DNA from: Dechloromonas sp.
Lineage (GTDB): Bacteria; Pseudomonadota; Gammaproteobacteria; Burkholderiales; Rhodocyclaceae
NCBI GenBank assembly: GCA_008933675.1
Contig: WBUO01000005.1
Coordinates: 1 to 53,717 of the forward strand
Direction: 5' to 3'
Length of the DNA stretch: 53,717 nt
Below the pieces are notes generated by a model. The model was not told the origin of the DNA, ran no database searches, and saw only the letters and a program-made list of their open reading frames with translations. The number at the start of each line of letters is the position of its first letter. The stretch's first letter is position 1. Of this stretch, positions 27,062-35,977 are shown piece by piece. The position numbers and the translations under genes were made by a program.

Positions 27062-28965
27062 GTCGGCAGAGGCAGGGCGTTATTGTCGAAAGGCGCAACG
27101 GTGGCTTGGTCAAACGATTCATTGCTGCTCGGCGCTTGGCCTGCAATCCAGCGGCGAGCCCAGAGCTCGGCAGTGAGGATCAGCCAGCGGGCTCGTTTGC
27201 CGATCGAGCCTTGAGCCGTCGGTACGGATTCTAGACGATGCGACCAGTCCGGTCGCAACAGTTCGTATTGCACCAGCAGGCCGTGCTCGGTTAGTTCGCA
27301 CATCCAGGGTTGGTGTCCGGCGTCGAACCATTTTTCCAGGGGGCTGCTGAATCCCTTCTTGCGTGACGTGACGACCTGGGCCGGCAAGTAGCGCTCGGCG
27401 ATCCGCTTGAATAATGCCTTGCGCTCGCCGCTGCGATAATGCAGGGCAAGCGGAATCCGGAAAGCCAATCTGACCAGGTCGGGGTCGAGGAAGGGGACGC
27501 GTACCTCGACACCATGGGCCATCGAGGCACGGTCGACCTTGCACAAGACTTGATCGATCATGAACAAGTTGGCGTCCAGATAGCGGGCGGCGCTGACCGC
27601 TGGCAGATCAGGCCGGTAAAAGCGCTGCATGGCCGATTCGTAGCTGTCGTCCAGTCGATCGAGAAGCCCCGGTGCCAGCACTGCGCGCAAGCCTTGGGTG
27701 TCGAGGCACCCTTCGTAGTGAAAGTAGCGCGACAGATCGCCAGGCGCCGAGCGGCGCGGGCCGAGCAGGTTGCAGCGTCGGAGGTGGCGCCAGAGATTGC
27801 TCGAAGTACCGTCGGGAATCCAGTCCGGACGGTCGAAGTCATCGTAGCGCAGGTAGCCGGCGAACATTTCGTCCGCCCCGTCGCCGCCGAGCGCTACGAC
27901 CGTCCCGTTTTGTCGGGCCAGTCTGGCTACTTCCAGGAAGGGAATCGGTGCAGTCGGGTCGAACGGTTCATCGAAGTGTTCCTGCATTTCGTGCAGGCGC
28001 TGCCGGATATCGCGCTGTACGACGACGCTCTCGAAGTGCTGTGTGGCGAAGTGCTCGGCGACCAGTCGAGCATAACCGCGCTCGTCGCTGCCGGTTTCCT
28101 CGAAACCCACGGTAAAGCTGCGAAGTGCCGGCAATTGGCTCTGGGCCATGGCCACCAGCAAACTTGAGTCGATACCGCCACTCAGGAAAAAGCCGACCGG
28201 TACATCGGCGACCAACTGCGAACGGATGGCATGGGCAATGCCGTCTTGGAGTTCTTCGATAGCCTGCTGCGGGTTGGTGATACTGTCAGCGCAATCAAGG
28301 TGCCAATAGCGCTGCAGGGTCAGCCTGCCCTCCCGGAATGTCGCCAGGTGCCCTGCCGGCAGTTTCGCCATTCCGGCGAAGGCGCTGCGTGCATGGGGAA
28401 CGTAGCCGTATGCCAGAAAGTCGCGCAGGCCATGTGAATCGATGGCGCGCGGGAAGGCGGGATCGGCCAGGATCGCCTTGGGCTGCGAGGCGAAGGTGAA
28501 CCGGTCGCCGTAGTGCGCATAGTAGAGCGGCTTGACGCCGAGGGGGTCGCGGGCCAGAAGAAGGGATCGTCTAGCGTCGTCCCAGAGTCCGAAGGCGAAG
28601 ATCCCGCGCAGGCGCGCGAGACAGGCTTCGCCCCACTCTTCGTAGGCATGCACGATCACCTCGGAGTCGGTGCGCGAGGCGAAGCGATGTCCGCGTTGCA
28701 TCAATTCGTCGCGTAACTCCCGGTGGTTGTAGATCTCACCGTTGTAGGTCAGCCAGACTGTGCCGTCCTCGTTGCCGATCGGTTGGGCGCCGTCCTGGCT
28801 GACGTCAATGATGGCAAGGCGCCGGTGGCCGAAGCGCGCGGCGCCTCCGGCCAGGGTGCGCACTCCCCGTCCGTCTGGGCCGCGGTGAGCCAGGGTGTCG
28901 AGCATCTGCCCGAACAGTTCAGGTTCGGGAGGAGGATGGCCGAGCGATCCGAGAATGCCGCACAT
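27058..28965 (-). CDS. asnB: asparagine synthase-like glutamine amidotransferase (second copy)
   Basis: Protein of 635 residues. MCGILGSLG (nucleophile Cys2), AHRGPDGRG and YNGEIYNH define the glutaminase domain; SGGIDSS and GGDGADEMFAGYLRYDD define the synthetase domain. It belongs to the same family as the protein encoded at 20086-21972 but is clearly diverged, so it is not a recent duplicate. Both may amidate different uronic acids, or one may serve asparagine synthesis. It lies eight bases after the TylF-type methyltransferase gene and is coupled to the fused glycosyltransferase gene downstream. Confidence 0.92.
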   Translation of the reverse strand: MCGILGSLGHPPPEPELFGQMLDTLAHRGPDGRGVRTLAGGAARFGHRRLAIIDVSQDGAQPIGNEDGTVWLTYNGEIYNHRELRDELMQRGHRFASRTDSEVIVHAYEEWGEACLARLRGIFAFGLWDDARRSLLLARDPLGVKPLYYAHYGDRFTFASQPKAILADPAFPRAIDSHGLRDFLAYGYVPHARSAFAGMAKLPAGHLATFREGRLTLQRYWHLDCADSITNPQQAIEELQDGIAHAIRSQLVADVPVGFFLSGGIDSSLLVAMAQSQLPALRSFTVGFEETGSDERGYARLVAEHFATQHFESVVVQRDIRQRLHEMQEHFDEPFDPTAPIPFLEVARLARQNGTVVALGGDGADEMFAGYLRYDDFDRPDWIPDGTSSNLWRHLRRCNLLGPRRSAPGDLSRYFHYEGCLDTQGLRAVLAPGLLDRLDDSYESAMQRFYRPDLPAVSAARYLDANLFMIDQVLCKVDRASMAHGVEVRVPFLDPDLVRLAFRIPLALHYRSGERKALFKRIAERYLPAQVVTSRKKGFSSPLEKWFDAGHQPWMCELTEHGLLVQYELLRPDWSHRLESVPTAQGSIGKRARWLILTAELWARRWIAGQAPSSNESFDQATVAPFDNNALPLPT

Positions 28966-28973
28966 CGTTGCGC

Positions 28974-29828
28974 TCAGCCTTGGGCTGCGTTCCCGGCCCG
29001 CTTGGTGATGAAACCTTGGCCGGTTGGCAGGTGTACCACCTGGCGCTCCGGCGTCGTCGCGGCGAACTCGTCGAAGGCCCGGCGCGCGCCAGGGCAGGTG
29101 TGATAGCCGTAATCGTCACATAACAGGATGCCGCCGGGCACAAGGCGCGGATAAAAGAATGCAAGGGCATCCTTGGTTGGCTGGTAAAGGTCGACATCGA
29201 CATGGACGAAAGCGAAGCTGCGTTCGGCCACTTCGGGAAACCGGTTTGGAATCCAGCCCTTGTAGTAGCGGATATTGTCGAAGCGGCTCAATTTGCCCAT
29301 CGTTTCCTCAAGGGGCACCGACAGATCGCCAGCCGCCCAATGAAAGGCCAGGTCGCTGCTGGGTTGATCCTCGGATTGGGGGGGCGAGAGCCCTTCAAAT
29401 GAATCAAAGACGTGATGTTCGCTTGGCCCGGCGCCATCGCGCGCACTGCAAATCAAATAGCTGGAGGCGCCATCGAGCACGCCGCATTCGGCAGTGTCTC
29501 CTGGAATATTCCTGGTGTTGCACGCCATCGACCAAAGGACGAACTTGCGGTCAGGCCGCTGTCGTTGGAAGTAGGGCGAATCCTTCCATATTTCCCAGAA
29601 ATCTGGCTCGTCCTGCCACATCAGGTTTTTGTTGTAGAGCTCGAAGCCGGAGCGGTTGGCTTTGGCGCTCAGATAGTCGAACAGCGCATCGTGGCGCTCA
29701 CGGAAGGTGGGAATGCTCTCCATCTTCAAGAGACGACTCGCTTCGGCCAACGTTTCCGGCTTGGCGTTGAATGCCAGATTGGCGGCAATGCGCAGACGCG
29801 AAAAGATACGGTTGAGTTTTGCAGACAT
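28974..29828 (-). CDS. TylF/MycF-family sugar O-methyltransferase
   Basis: Protein of 284 residues. Residues about 95-260 match the macrocin-O-methyltransferase (TylF) family: PGDTAECGVLDGASS, FDSFEGLSPP, FAFVHVDVDLYQPTKDAL and PGGILLCDDYGYHTCPGARRA. The two Asp of HVDVD bind the metal and the downstream DD pair is conserved. Members methylate hydroxyl groups on deoxysugars. In this locus the target is probably a residue of the O-polysaccharide. It is seven bases after the methyltransferase gene at 29836. Confidence 0.88.
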   Translation of the reverse strand: MSAKLNRIFSRLRIAANLAFNAKPETLAEASRLLKMESIPTFRERHDALFDYLSAKANRSGFELYNKNLMWQDEPDFWEIWKDSPYFQRQRPDRKFVLWSMACNTRNIPGDTAECGVLDGASSYLICSARDGAGPSEHHVFDSFEGLSPPQSEDQPSSDLAFHWAAGDLSVPLEETMGKLSRFDNIRYYKGWIPNRFPEVAERSFAFVHVDVDLYQPTKDALAFFYPRLVPGGILLCDDYGYHTCPGARRAFDEFAATTPERQVVHLPTGQGFITKRAGNAAQG

Positions 29829-29835
29829 TGGATGG

Positions 29836-30576
29836 TCAGTTTCGCGAGCGGCAAATCGCCAGTTGGCAGGAATACCATGCCGGCGGCCAGCCCAGTGTGG
29901 TCATGAGACGTCCCAGCAACTTGCGCGTGGGCGACATGCGGCGCTGAGGCAGAAGGCGATGCTCCACGATGTCGAGATTGCGGCTGCTGAGAAAGTGCGC
30001 GAACTCGTTGAAGTTCCATTCGCGCACATGCATCGGGTGTGGACTGTGCATGCAAGTTTTCCCGCGGAGACTGTCCCTTTCCGGGGTCGAAATCAGCAAG
30101 AGTCCTTGCGGTGCCAAGTGGTGGCGCATGAAATCGAGGCAGGGATCGGGATCGACCAAGTGTTCGATGACATCGGCGCACAGAATCAGATCGAACTTCC
30201 TGTCGATGGCAGGTAAAGCGTCTTCAAGGTTGGCGCTGAAAAATTGTGCTTTGGGCAGTAGCTCGGCCGCGTGGCGTGCGGTGTTGGGCTGGTCGACCAG
30301 GCTGATCTCGATCCCCGTCGGCATCAGTTCGCACAATTTGACCGGGGGGCCGCTACCGACGTCGAGCAGCGTTCTGGCAAGACGCTTGCGGGCCAGCCCA
30401 GCTGCCGCCAAATAGACATCGTACTGATAGCTCGCGGCGTTTTTCAGGCGGCCTTCATCCCAGTAGGCGGGGTCGTCTGATGAATCGTAGGTGGCTTGCA
30501 CCGGATTTTCACGGTAGCCGGCCTTGATCGAATAGCGTTCGCTGTTGTTGATGATGAGCGTCAAGATATTTCCCAA
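29836..30576 (-). CDS. class I SAM-dependent methyltransferase (type 12-like)
   Basis: Protein of 246 residues. TLLDVGSGPPVKLCELM is the SAM motif at about 69-85, then SLVDQPNTAR, LILCADVIEHLVDPDP and LAPQGLLLISTPE. The start at 30576 overlaps the end of wzt by 16 bases. Being the first gene after the exporter pair, it could make the terminal methyl group recognised by the Wzt C-terminal domain, but this is only positional inference. Confidence 0.83.
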   Translation of the reverse strand: MGNILTLIINNSERYSIKAGYRENPVQATYDSSDDPAYWDEGRLKNAASYQYDVYLAAAGLARKRLARTLLDVGSGPPVKLCELMPTGIEISLVDQPNTARHAAELLPKAQFFSANLEDALPAIDRKFDLILCADVIEHLVDPDPCLDFMRHHLAPQGLLLISTPERDSLRGKTCMHSPHPMHVREWNFNEFAHFLSSRNLDIVEHRLLPQRRMSPTRKLLGRLMTTLGWPPAWYSCQLAICRSRN

Positions 30577-31787
30577 TGCCCCTGGCAGACGTAGATACCG
30601 CTATCGCCCGTTTGATTGCGTGCCGTCTCGTCCTTGAGCAGAACGCTGAATTCGGCCGCCCGGGGCCAGGCATCGAGGCGGACGTTCCGGCCGACAGCAA
30701 TGGCGTTGATGTGATACCAGCCGGTGGTTAACTGGCAGTGCGGCATTGTGAACGCAATCCGGTGGCGGCCGAAAAAACGAGTCTCTTCCGTCAGCCCGAT
30801 GGTCGAAATCATGGTTACCAGATCGCTGCCAGAACATAGTTCGAAGCGGAAGCGGACGTCGGAGACGGTTGATTCGGCGACAATGTTCGCGACAATTCGT
30901 AGCGGCTCGTTGGTCCTGAAGGCTCCATCGGCGGGGTCGCGGCCTCCCTCAATCCATACGCGCTCGAAAACCAGTGCGTGCGTACCCTCTCGCAGGGAGG
31001 GTTCTGTCCCGGGGCAGGGCGCCAGTTCGCCATGTACCAATTCCTGATACAGCGAGAATGCCTCCTTGGCAGGGTAAAGCGGAGAAAGTCGTCCCTTGTT
31101 CATGACTGTGACCCGGTTACACAGGCGCTCAATCTGATAAGGGTTGTGCGAAACGATGATCATCGTCATGCCGCGTGCCTGCATGTCGTAGATCCGGGCG
31201 AAGCATTTCTGCTGAAAGGCGGCGTCTCCTACCGCCAACGCTTCGTCCACGACCATGATGTCCGGATCGACGTGAGAGGCGACGGCGAATGCGAGTCTGA
31301 CGAACATGCCACTGGAGTAGACGCGCACCGGCTGATCGATGAATTCGCCGATGTCGGCGAAGGCGGCGATGGTGTCGATGCGCTCGTCCATCTGCGAACT
31401 GGTGAATCCCATCAGCGCGCCCTGAAAATATGCGTTCTCCCGGCCGGTGAATTCGGGATTGAACCCAGCACCTAGTTCGAGCAGGCAAGAGATGCGTCCA
31501 TGTACACGTACGGTGCCAGTTGTTGGCTTGAGGATGCCGCAGATTACCTGCAGCAGCGTGCTCTTGCCCGAGCCGTTGCGGCCAATGATGCCGATGGTTT
31601 CGCCTTTGCGGATTTCAAATGAGGCTTCCTGCAGGGCGGTAAATTCTCGATGGTATCGGCGGAGACCCAGCGACAGGAATTGTTTGATTCGATCACCGGG
31701 GTGTCTGAATAGCCGATAGCGCTTGGCTAAATTGTGAGCCGAGATCGCGATGTCGTCATCCATCGGCTCGGTCTGCTCAGAGTGCAT
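30561..31787 (-). CDS. wzt: ABC transporter ATPase with C-terminal glycan-binding region (Wzt)
   Basis: Protein of 408 residues. Walker A is GRNGSGKS at 69-76, the family-specific signature YSSGMFVRLAF follows, and Walker B is DIMVVDEAL with a downstream SHNPYQIERL switch. Residues about 270-408 form the extra beta-rich Wzt-C domain, which in well-studied relatives binds the modified non-reducing end of the finished O-polysaccharide. The start at 31787 is chosen because GGGAGGA precedes it; the longer open frame overlaps wzm. With Wzm it exports undecaprenyl-linked polysaccharide to the periplasm. Confidence 0.93.
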   Translation of the reverse strand: MHSEQTEPMDDDIAISAHNLAKRYRLFRHPGDRIKQFLSLGLRRYHREFTALQEASFEIRKGETIGIIGRNGSGKSTLLQVICGILKPTTGTVRVHGRISCLLELGAGFNPEFTGRENAYFQGALMGFTSSQMDERIDTIAAFADIGEFIDQPVRVYSSGMFVRLAFAVASHVDPDIMVVDEALAVGDAAFQQKCFARIYDMQARGMTMIIVSHNPYQIERLCNRVTVMNKGRLSPLYPAKEAFSLYQELVHGELAPCPGTEPSLREGTHALVFERVWIEGGRDPADGAFRTNEPLRIVANIVAESTVSDVRFRFELCSGSDLVTMISTIGLTEETRFFGRHRIAFTMPHCQLTTGWYHINAIAVGRNVRLDAWPRAAEFSVLLKDETARNQTGDSGIYVCQGHWEIS

Positions 31788-32577
31788 CGGCGAATTCCTC
31801 CCGACTGTGACGGAAGAAGGCGTGACCGAGTCCGCTGGCAGCGAGACCAAGGAGCATTGCGAGACTCCAGCCGCGCCAGTCGGCCGGGTGCCCCAGCGCC
31901 ACATCGCGGCAAGTCTCGATAACCGCACCCAGCGGATTTAATTGGTAGATCGGCTGCAAAACCGCCGGCACGGCGCTGGCCGGGTACAGCACCGGCGACA
32001 AAAACATCAGCATCTGCACAAACGGCGGCACGATCTGGCTCATGTCCTTGATGAACACACCCCAGGCGGCGAGGAACCAGGCGAGACCGAGGGCGAGCAG
32101 TAGCAGTGGGAGGAGGGCGATGGGATAGAGCAGGGCGCTGGCGGTGAGGTGGCCGGTCCAGGCGAGGGCAGCGAGCAGGATCAGATAGTTGAAGGCGCCG
32201 TGGACGAGGGCGGCGCCGAGCGGCACAAGGGGCAGGATTTCGACCGGGAAGATAATCTTTTTAACGTAGCTCGGGTAGCTGCGTACGGCGGCTGGAGCAC
32301 GTGAGACGGCCTCGGCGAAAATGTTGAAGGCAATCAGGCCGCTGTAGAGCACGAGCCAGAAGGGGGCGCCGCCGTCTTGCTGGGGCCATCTCGCCTGGAA
32401 TATCTGGCCGAAGACGAAGGCGAAGATGGCCAGCATGATCAGCGGGTTGAGGAAGACCCAGGCGATGCCGAACATTGCCCCGCGATAGCGCAGCAGGACA
32501 TCGCGCTTGACCAGCTGGCCGAGCAGATAGCGGTGGGAAAACAGGCTCCCGGTGGCCATCGTCATAGCGGTCGCCAT
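31777..32577 (-). CDS. wzm: ABC transporter permease for O-polysaccharide (Wzm)
   Basis: Protein of 266 residues with six hydrophobic helices and the ABC-2 permease pattern: LVKRDVLLRYRG at the N terminus, FLNPLIMLAIFAFVFGQIFQ, and LSPVLYPASAVP followed by IYQLNPLG. It forms the membrane channel used by Wzt. The start at 32577 is four bases after the CYTH/CHAD gene stop; in-frame ATGs at 32562 and 32556 would shorten it slightly. It overlaps wzt by 11 bases. Confidence 0.92.
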   Translation of the reverse strand: MATAMTMATGSLFSHRYLLGQLVKRDVLLRYRGAMFGIAWVFLNPLIMLAIFAFVFGQIFQARWPQQDGGAPFWLVLYSGLIAFNIFAEAVSRAPAAVRSYPSYVKKIIFPVEILPLVPLGAALVHGAFNYLILLAALAWTGHLTASALLYPIALLPLLLLALGLAWFLAAWGVFIKDMSQIVPPFVQMLMFLSPVLYPASAVPAVLQPIYQLNPLGAVIETCRDVALGHPADWRGWSLAMLLGLAASGLGHAFFRHSREEFADAL

Positions 32578-32581
32578 TGCA

Positions 32582-34051
32582 TCAGCACGTCGGCCGCCGC
32601 TGGGCCAGCCAGGCGCTCAGTGCTTCAGGCAGTTCCTTGACGAGCAGCGCGTGGCGGCCGGCCATCCAGCCGTGGATCGGTCCGGGCGGTCGTTTGGCGA
32701 GGACTTCCTCGATCAGCATTTCGGCGGTGACGTGGTCGTTGATCAGTCCCAGCTCGTCCTGCAGGCGGCCGAGGACGGCAAGGTAGGGGGCGAGGCGGTT
32801 GGGCGGCAGCAGCGGGGCGAAGAACTCGGTGGTGTAGCGCAGCTTCTTGAAGGCAATGCGCATGCGGTGGCGGTCATCCGGTGTCAGCGTCGCATGCTGC
32901 TCGGCCAGTTTGCGGGCGCGGCGGTTATGGTAGGTCAGGCGTTCGCCGGCGAATTTTTTCAGGGGCAAGGGCAGTGTGTCGCCAAGGGCGTAGACGGCAG
33001 CGGTGAATTCGACGATCAGGCGCGGATATTCGCGTACGGCGAGCAGGCGGACGATGGAGCGCCGGGCGCGCCGGGCGCGCTGGCGGGCTTCGTTGCGCAG
33101 ACGCTTGAGATCGCGGTCGGCTGGGAACAGGGCCTGGATCGGTGGCAGGGTTTCCTCGAGGAAGACATCCCAGTTGCGGGCATCGCCCAAGGCACCGGCC
33201 AGCGTCTGCCAGGTCTGTCCATAGGCCTTGACGAATTCCGGCGGCAACACCGGGGCGAACAGCTTGATCGCCGAGCGTAGCCGGCGCAGGGCCACGCGCG
33301 CCTGATGGATGAATTCGGCCTCGCCGCCGGCCAGCAGTCCCTGTTCGTTACGCTGGAAGTGCTCCAGGCAGCCGAGGGCGATGCCGCGAAAGGCTTCGAC
33401 CGGTGTCAGGCGTTCGTCGAGTGTCGCCGCCTTGGCTTTGAACGGGCGTGCCGGTTCGTTGGTGAACAGCTTGTAGCCACGCTCGGCCTTGCTGGCGACG
33501 GCAGGGTGGAGGTGGAGGTGTTTCTGCAGGGCGCGGGTGAGGCCGAAGATGTCTTCCACCCGGCCTTCCAGCAGTTCGAGTTCGACTTCGCAGATGGTTT
33601 CGCGGCGCTCGCGACTGGAGATGTGGCCGCGGTCGAGGGCCAGTTCGATCAATGATTCGCCATGGGCGACCCGCCAGGTCTGGCGGCGGAAATCGGTGGT
33701 GAATACGGGTTCCAGGCGTTCGCTCGCCGCTTCGAGAAACCCCTTCAGTTCCGGTGCGTCGACGTGGGTGAAGTCGAAATGGCCGGGTGTTGCGGCGGCT
33801 TCCCATTCGCTGCGGACGGCCAGGCCGCCGCTGGCCGGTTCGGCGGATTTGACGGTGAGCAGCCACTCCCAGCCTTTCTGCCGGAAACGCATGGCGATGC
33901 GGCGTTCGCGCAGGGTCAGTTCCGGGGTGTCGTAATAGGTGTTGAGCAGGCGTTGCTTCTGACTCGCGATGCCGGCGAGCAGCGGGTGCGCCGCCAGTTT
34001 GCGGGCGTTCTTGGCGTCCAGCTGCAGCTTCAGTTCGATTTCCGTGCTCAT
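32582..34051 (-). CDS. CYTH and CHAD domain protein (inorganic triphosphatase, YgiF type)
   Basis: Protein of 489 residues. Residues 1-200 form a CYTH domain with the ExExK motif at E4-E6-K8 (EIELK) and repeated charged strands such as YYDTPELTLRERRIAMRFR. Members hydrolyse triphosphate or related substrates with magnesium. Residues about 215-480 form a helical CHAD domain with conserved His/Arg segments FIHQARVALRRLRSA and HRMRIAFKKLRY, which bind polyphosphate. The gene overlaps the lapD stop as ATGA and is followed four bases later by wzm, so it lies inside a continuous leftward array. Its link to adhesion or polysaccharide is unknown. Confidence 0.93.
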   Translation of the reverse strand: MSTEIELKLQLDAKNARKLAAHPLLAGIASQKQRLLNTYYDTPELTLRERRIAMRFRQKGWEWLLTVKSAEPASGGLAVRSEWEAAATPGHFDFTHVDAPELKGFLEAASERLEPVFTTDFRRQTWRVAHGESLIELALDRGHISSRERRETICEVELELLEGRVEDIFGLTRALQKHLHLHPAVASKAERGYKLFTNEPARPFKAKAATLDERLTPVEAFRGIALGCLEHFQRNEQGLLAGGEAEFIHQARVALRRLRSAIKLFAPVLPPEFVKAYGQTWQTLAGALGDARNWDVFLEETLPPIQALFPADRDLKRLRNEARQRARRARRSIVRLLAVREYPRLIVEFTAAVYALGDTLPLPLKKFAGERLTYHNRRARKLAEQHATLTPDDRHRMRIAFKKLRYTTEFFAPLLPPNRLAPYLAVLGRLQDELGLINDHVTAEMLIEEVLAKRPPGPIHGWMAGRHALLVKELPEALSAWLAQRRPTC

Positions 34052-35967
34052 GCTTTCTCCCTCGGTACCGCGGGGCCGGTCGCCCCGTCGAAGCCGAGAT
34101 CCGGCAGGGCCGCCAGTTCGGCGGCAGTCTGCACGCCCTCGGCGATGACCGTCAGGCCGATATTATGAGCGATGCCGCACAAACCTTTAAGGAAAGCCTG
34201 ATTGCCCGGCTGGCTGTCGATGGCGCGGATGAAGCTGCCGTCGACCTTGATGTAGTCAAGGCCGATGTCATGCAGGCGGCCGATTTCGCTGAACTGGCGA
34301 CCGAAGTGCTCGATGCCCAGGCGGCAGCCGAGCGGCCGCAGCAAGTTGCAGAAGGCCTGGAATTCACCGAAATGGCGGAAGGCACCCAGTTCGGAAACCT
34401 CCAGCCAGAGGCGGGGGGCCAGTTCCTTGCGCGTCGATATCTGGGCGTGCAGGCGCCGGCGGAAATGTTCGTCCCGGATTGATTCGCCGGAGAGATTGAC
34501 GGCGACAGCCGCCGCGCCTGCACTGATGCGCTCCATCGCGAGGCGGGCAGCGGCGAGATCGAGCTCGCTGGTCATCGCGAGGCGCGAGGCGATGGGCATG
34601 AAACTGCCCGCCGTCAGCCACTCGCCGCCCTCGGCCGCCTGCAGGCGCAGCGGACACTCGAGATGCAGCAGCTGGCCGCGGCTGTTGGCCACCGGGAATT
34701 CGATCAGGCGCAGGCGCTGCGTGTGGATCGCTCCGTCGAGCAGTTTGCGCCAGTCGGCATTGGTCGTGGCATGGGCTTGTCCGCCGCTCTCGGCACGGCT
34801 CCAGGCCAGGGTGCCCTGGCCTTCTGCGCTGGCCAGGGCGGCGTCCAGGCGTGACAGCAGGGAGCCGATGCCCTGGCCGTGCAGGTAGGGGCTGCTGGCG
34901 ATGTGGCCGATGCGTTCACCGTCGATCAGGCCGGCCGAAACCAGATCGTTGAAGGTGCCGAGCAGACTTTCGGCAACCGCTGACGGATCATGCACGCCGG
35001 GCAGCAGCAGGGCGAAGTCGGCGCCGTTCAGGCGGGCGGCGGCGGCGCCCGGATGCTCGTTGGCCTGGGCGAGCAGGGCGCTGCCCATCCGGCGCAGCAG
35101 TTCATCCGCCATCTCGCGCCCGAGCCGTCGGTTGATGCCGGCCAGATCGGCCAGGCGCAGCAGCAGCATGCTGCCGGTCGGCACGGCATCGTCGTCGCTC
35201 AATGCGGCATCGAGCTGATTGAGGAAGAAGGCGCGATTGGCCAGACCGGTCAGCGGGTCGAGCGTCGCTTCGCGGCGCATGGCGTCGAGACGGGCAGCCT
35301 CCTTGGCGAACATCGCCTTCAGGCGGTCGACCATGACATTCATGGCACTGGCGACGCTTTTCAGTTCATGCGGTGCCGGTTCTGCTATACGCACGAAACG
35401 CTGCTCGCAGATTGCCTCGGCCTGGGCGACGACAGCGTCGAGCGGCTGCTTGATGCGGCGCAGGAAGTGCGTGCCGAGCAGACCCATCAGGCAGCCGCCG
35501 ATGACGAACCACAACAGCAGGCGCAGCCCCCCTTCCCACAGCTCACGGTAGGCGAAATGGCTGTGGCTGACCAGTTCGACCGTGGCGAACTGGCTCCAGC
35601 CGTTCGATACCTGGGCCTGGCCGGGCTCGGAGACGATGGGGAAGAGCCCGACGAACCAGGCGGGAACGCCCTCGGTCTGTGGCGGACTGGTCTTTTCAAT
35701 CATCACCCGGCCTTCCGGATCGATCACCCGCACCGCCGCATACTGGCCGCTGTCGAAAACCGCCGCCACCTGCAATTCGACGGTCACCGGGTCCTTGTCC
35801 AGCTGTGACATGGACAGCGCCAGCGAGGCGGCGTTGTCGTTGTTCTTGATGGTGAGCTGCTGGCTCAGGTAATGGCGTGCGGTCAGCATGCTGGCGACGA
35901 AGCTGCCGGCAAAGGCAATGAGCGCGCTGACGATGACGGCGAGCCAGATCTGGCGGAACAGGGACAT
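34048..35967 (-). CDS. lapD: LapD-like c-di-GMP receptor with degenerate GGDEF and EAL domains
   Basis: Protein of 639 residues. Membrane helices at about 8-30 and 148-168 flank a periplasmic domain (LapD/MoxY-N type) ending in NGWSQFATVELVSH; Trp124 corresponds to the tryptophan that docks LapG in characterised LapD. A HAMP-like region follows. The GGDEF domain carries NGADF at 314-318 and the EAL motif reads ECP at 437-439, so neither enzyme activity is expected, as in known LapD receptors. When c-di-GMP binds the EAL domain, LapD sequesters the protease LapG. The start at 35967 follows GAGGTAA; upstream open sequence belongs to lapG. It lies ten bases after lapG and overlaps the CYTH/CHAD gene. 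Confidence 0.93.
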   Translation of the reverse strand: MSLFRQIWLAVIVSALIAFAGSFVASMLTARHYLSQQLTIKNNDNAASLALSMSQLDKDPVTVELQVAAVFDSGQYAAVRVIDPEGRVMIEKTSPPQTEGVPAWFVGLFPIVSEPGQAQVSNGWSQFATVELVSHSHFAYRELWEGGLRLLLWFVIGGCLMGLLGTHFLRRIKQPLDAVVAQAEAICEQRFVRIAEPAPHELKSVASAMNVMVDRLKAMFAKEAARLDAMRREATLDPLTGLANRAFFLNQLDAALSDDDAVPTGSMLLLRLADLAGINRRLGREMADELLRRMGSALLAQANEHPGAAAARLNGADFALLLPGVHDPSAVAESLLGTFNDLVSAGLIDGERIGHIASSPYLHGQGIGSLLSRLDAALASAEGQGTLAWSRAESGGQAHATTNADWRKLLDGAIHTQRLRLIEFPVANSRGQLLHLECPLRLQAAEGGEWLTAGSFMPIASRLAMTSELDLAAARLAMERISAGAAAVAVNLSGESIRDEHFRRRLHAQISTRKELAPRLWLEVSELGAFRHFGEFQAFCNLLRPLGCRLGIEHFGRQFSEIGRLHDIGLDYIKVDGSFIRAIDSQPGNQAFLKGLCGIAHNIGLTVIAEGVQTAAELAALPDLGFDGATGPAVPREKA

Positions 35968-35977
35968 GACGATTACC

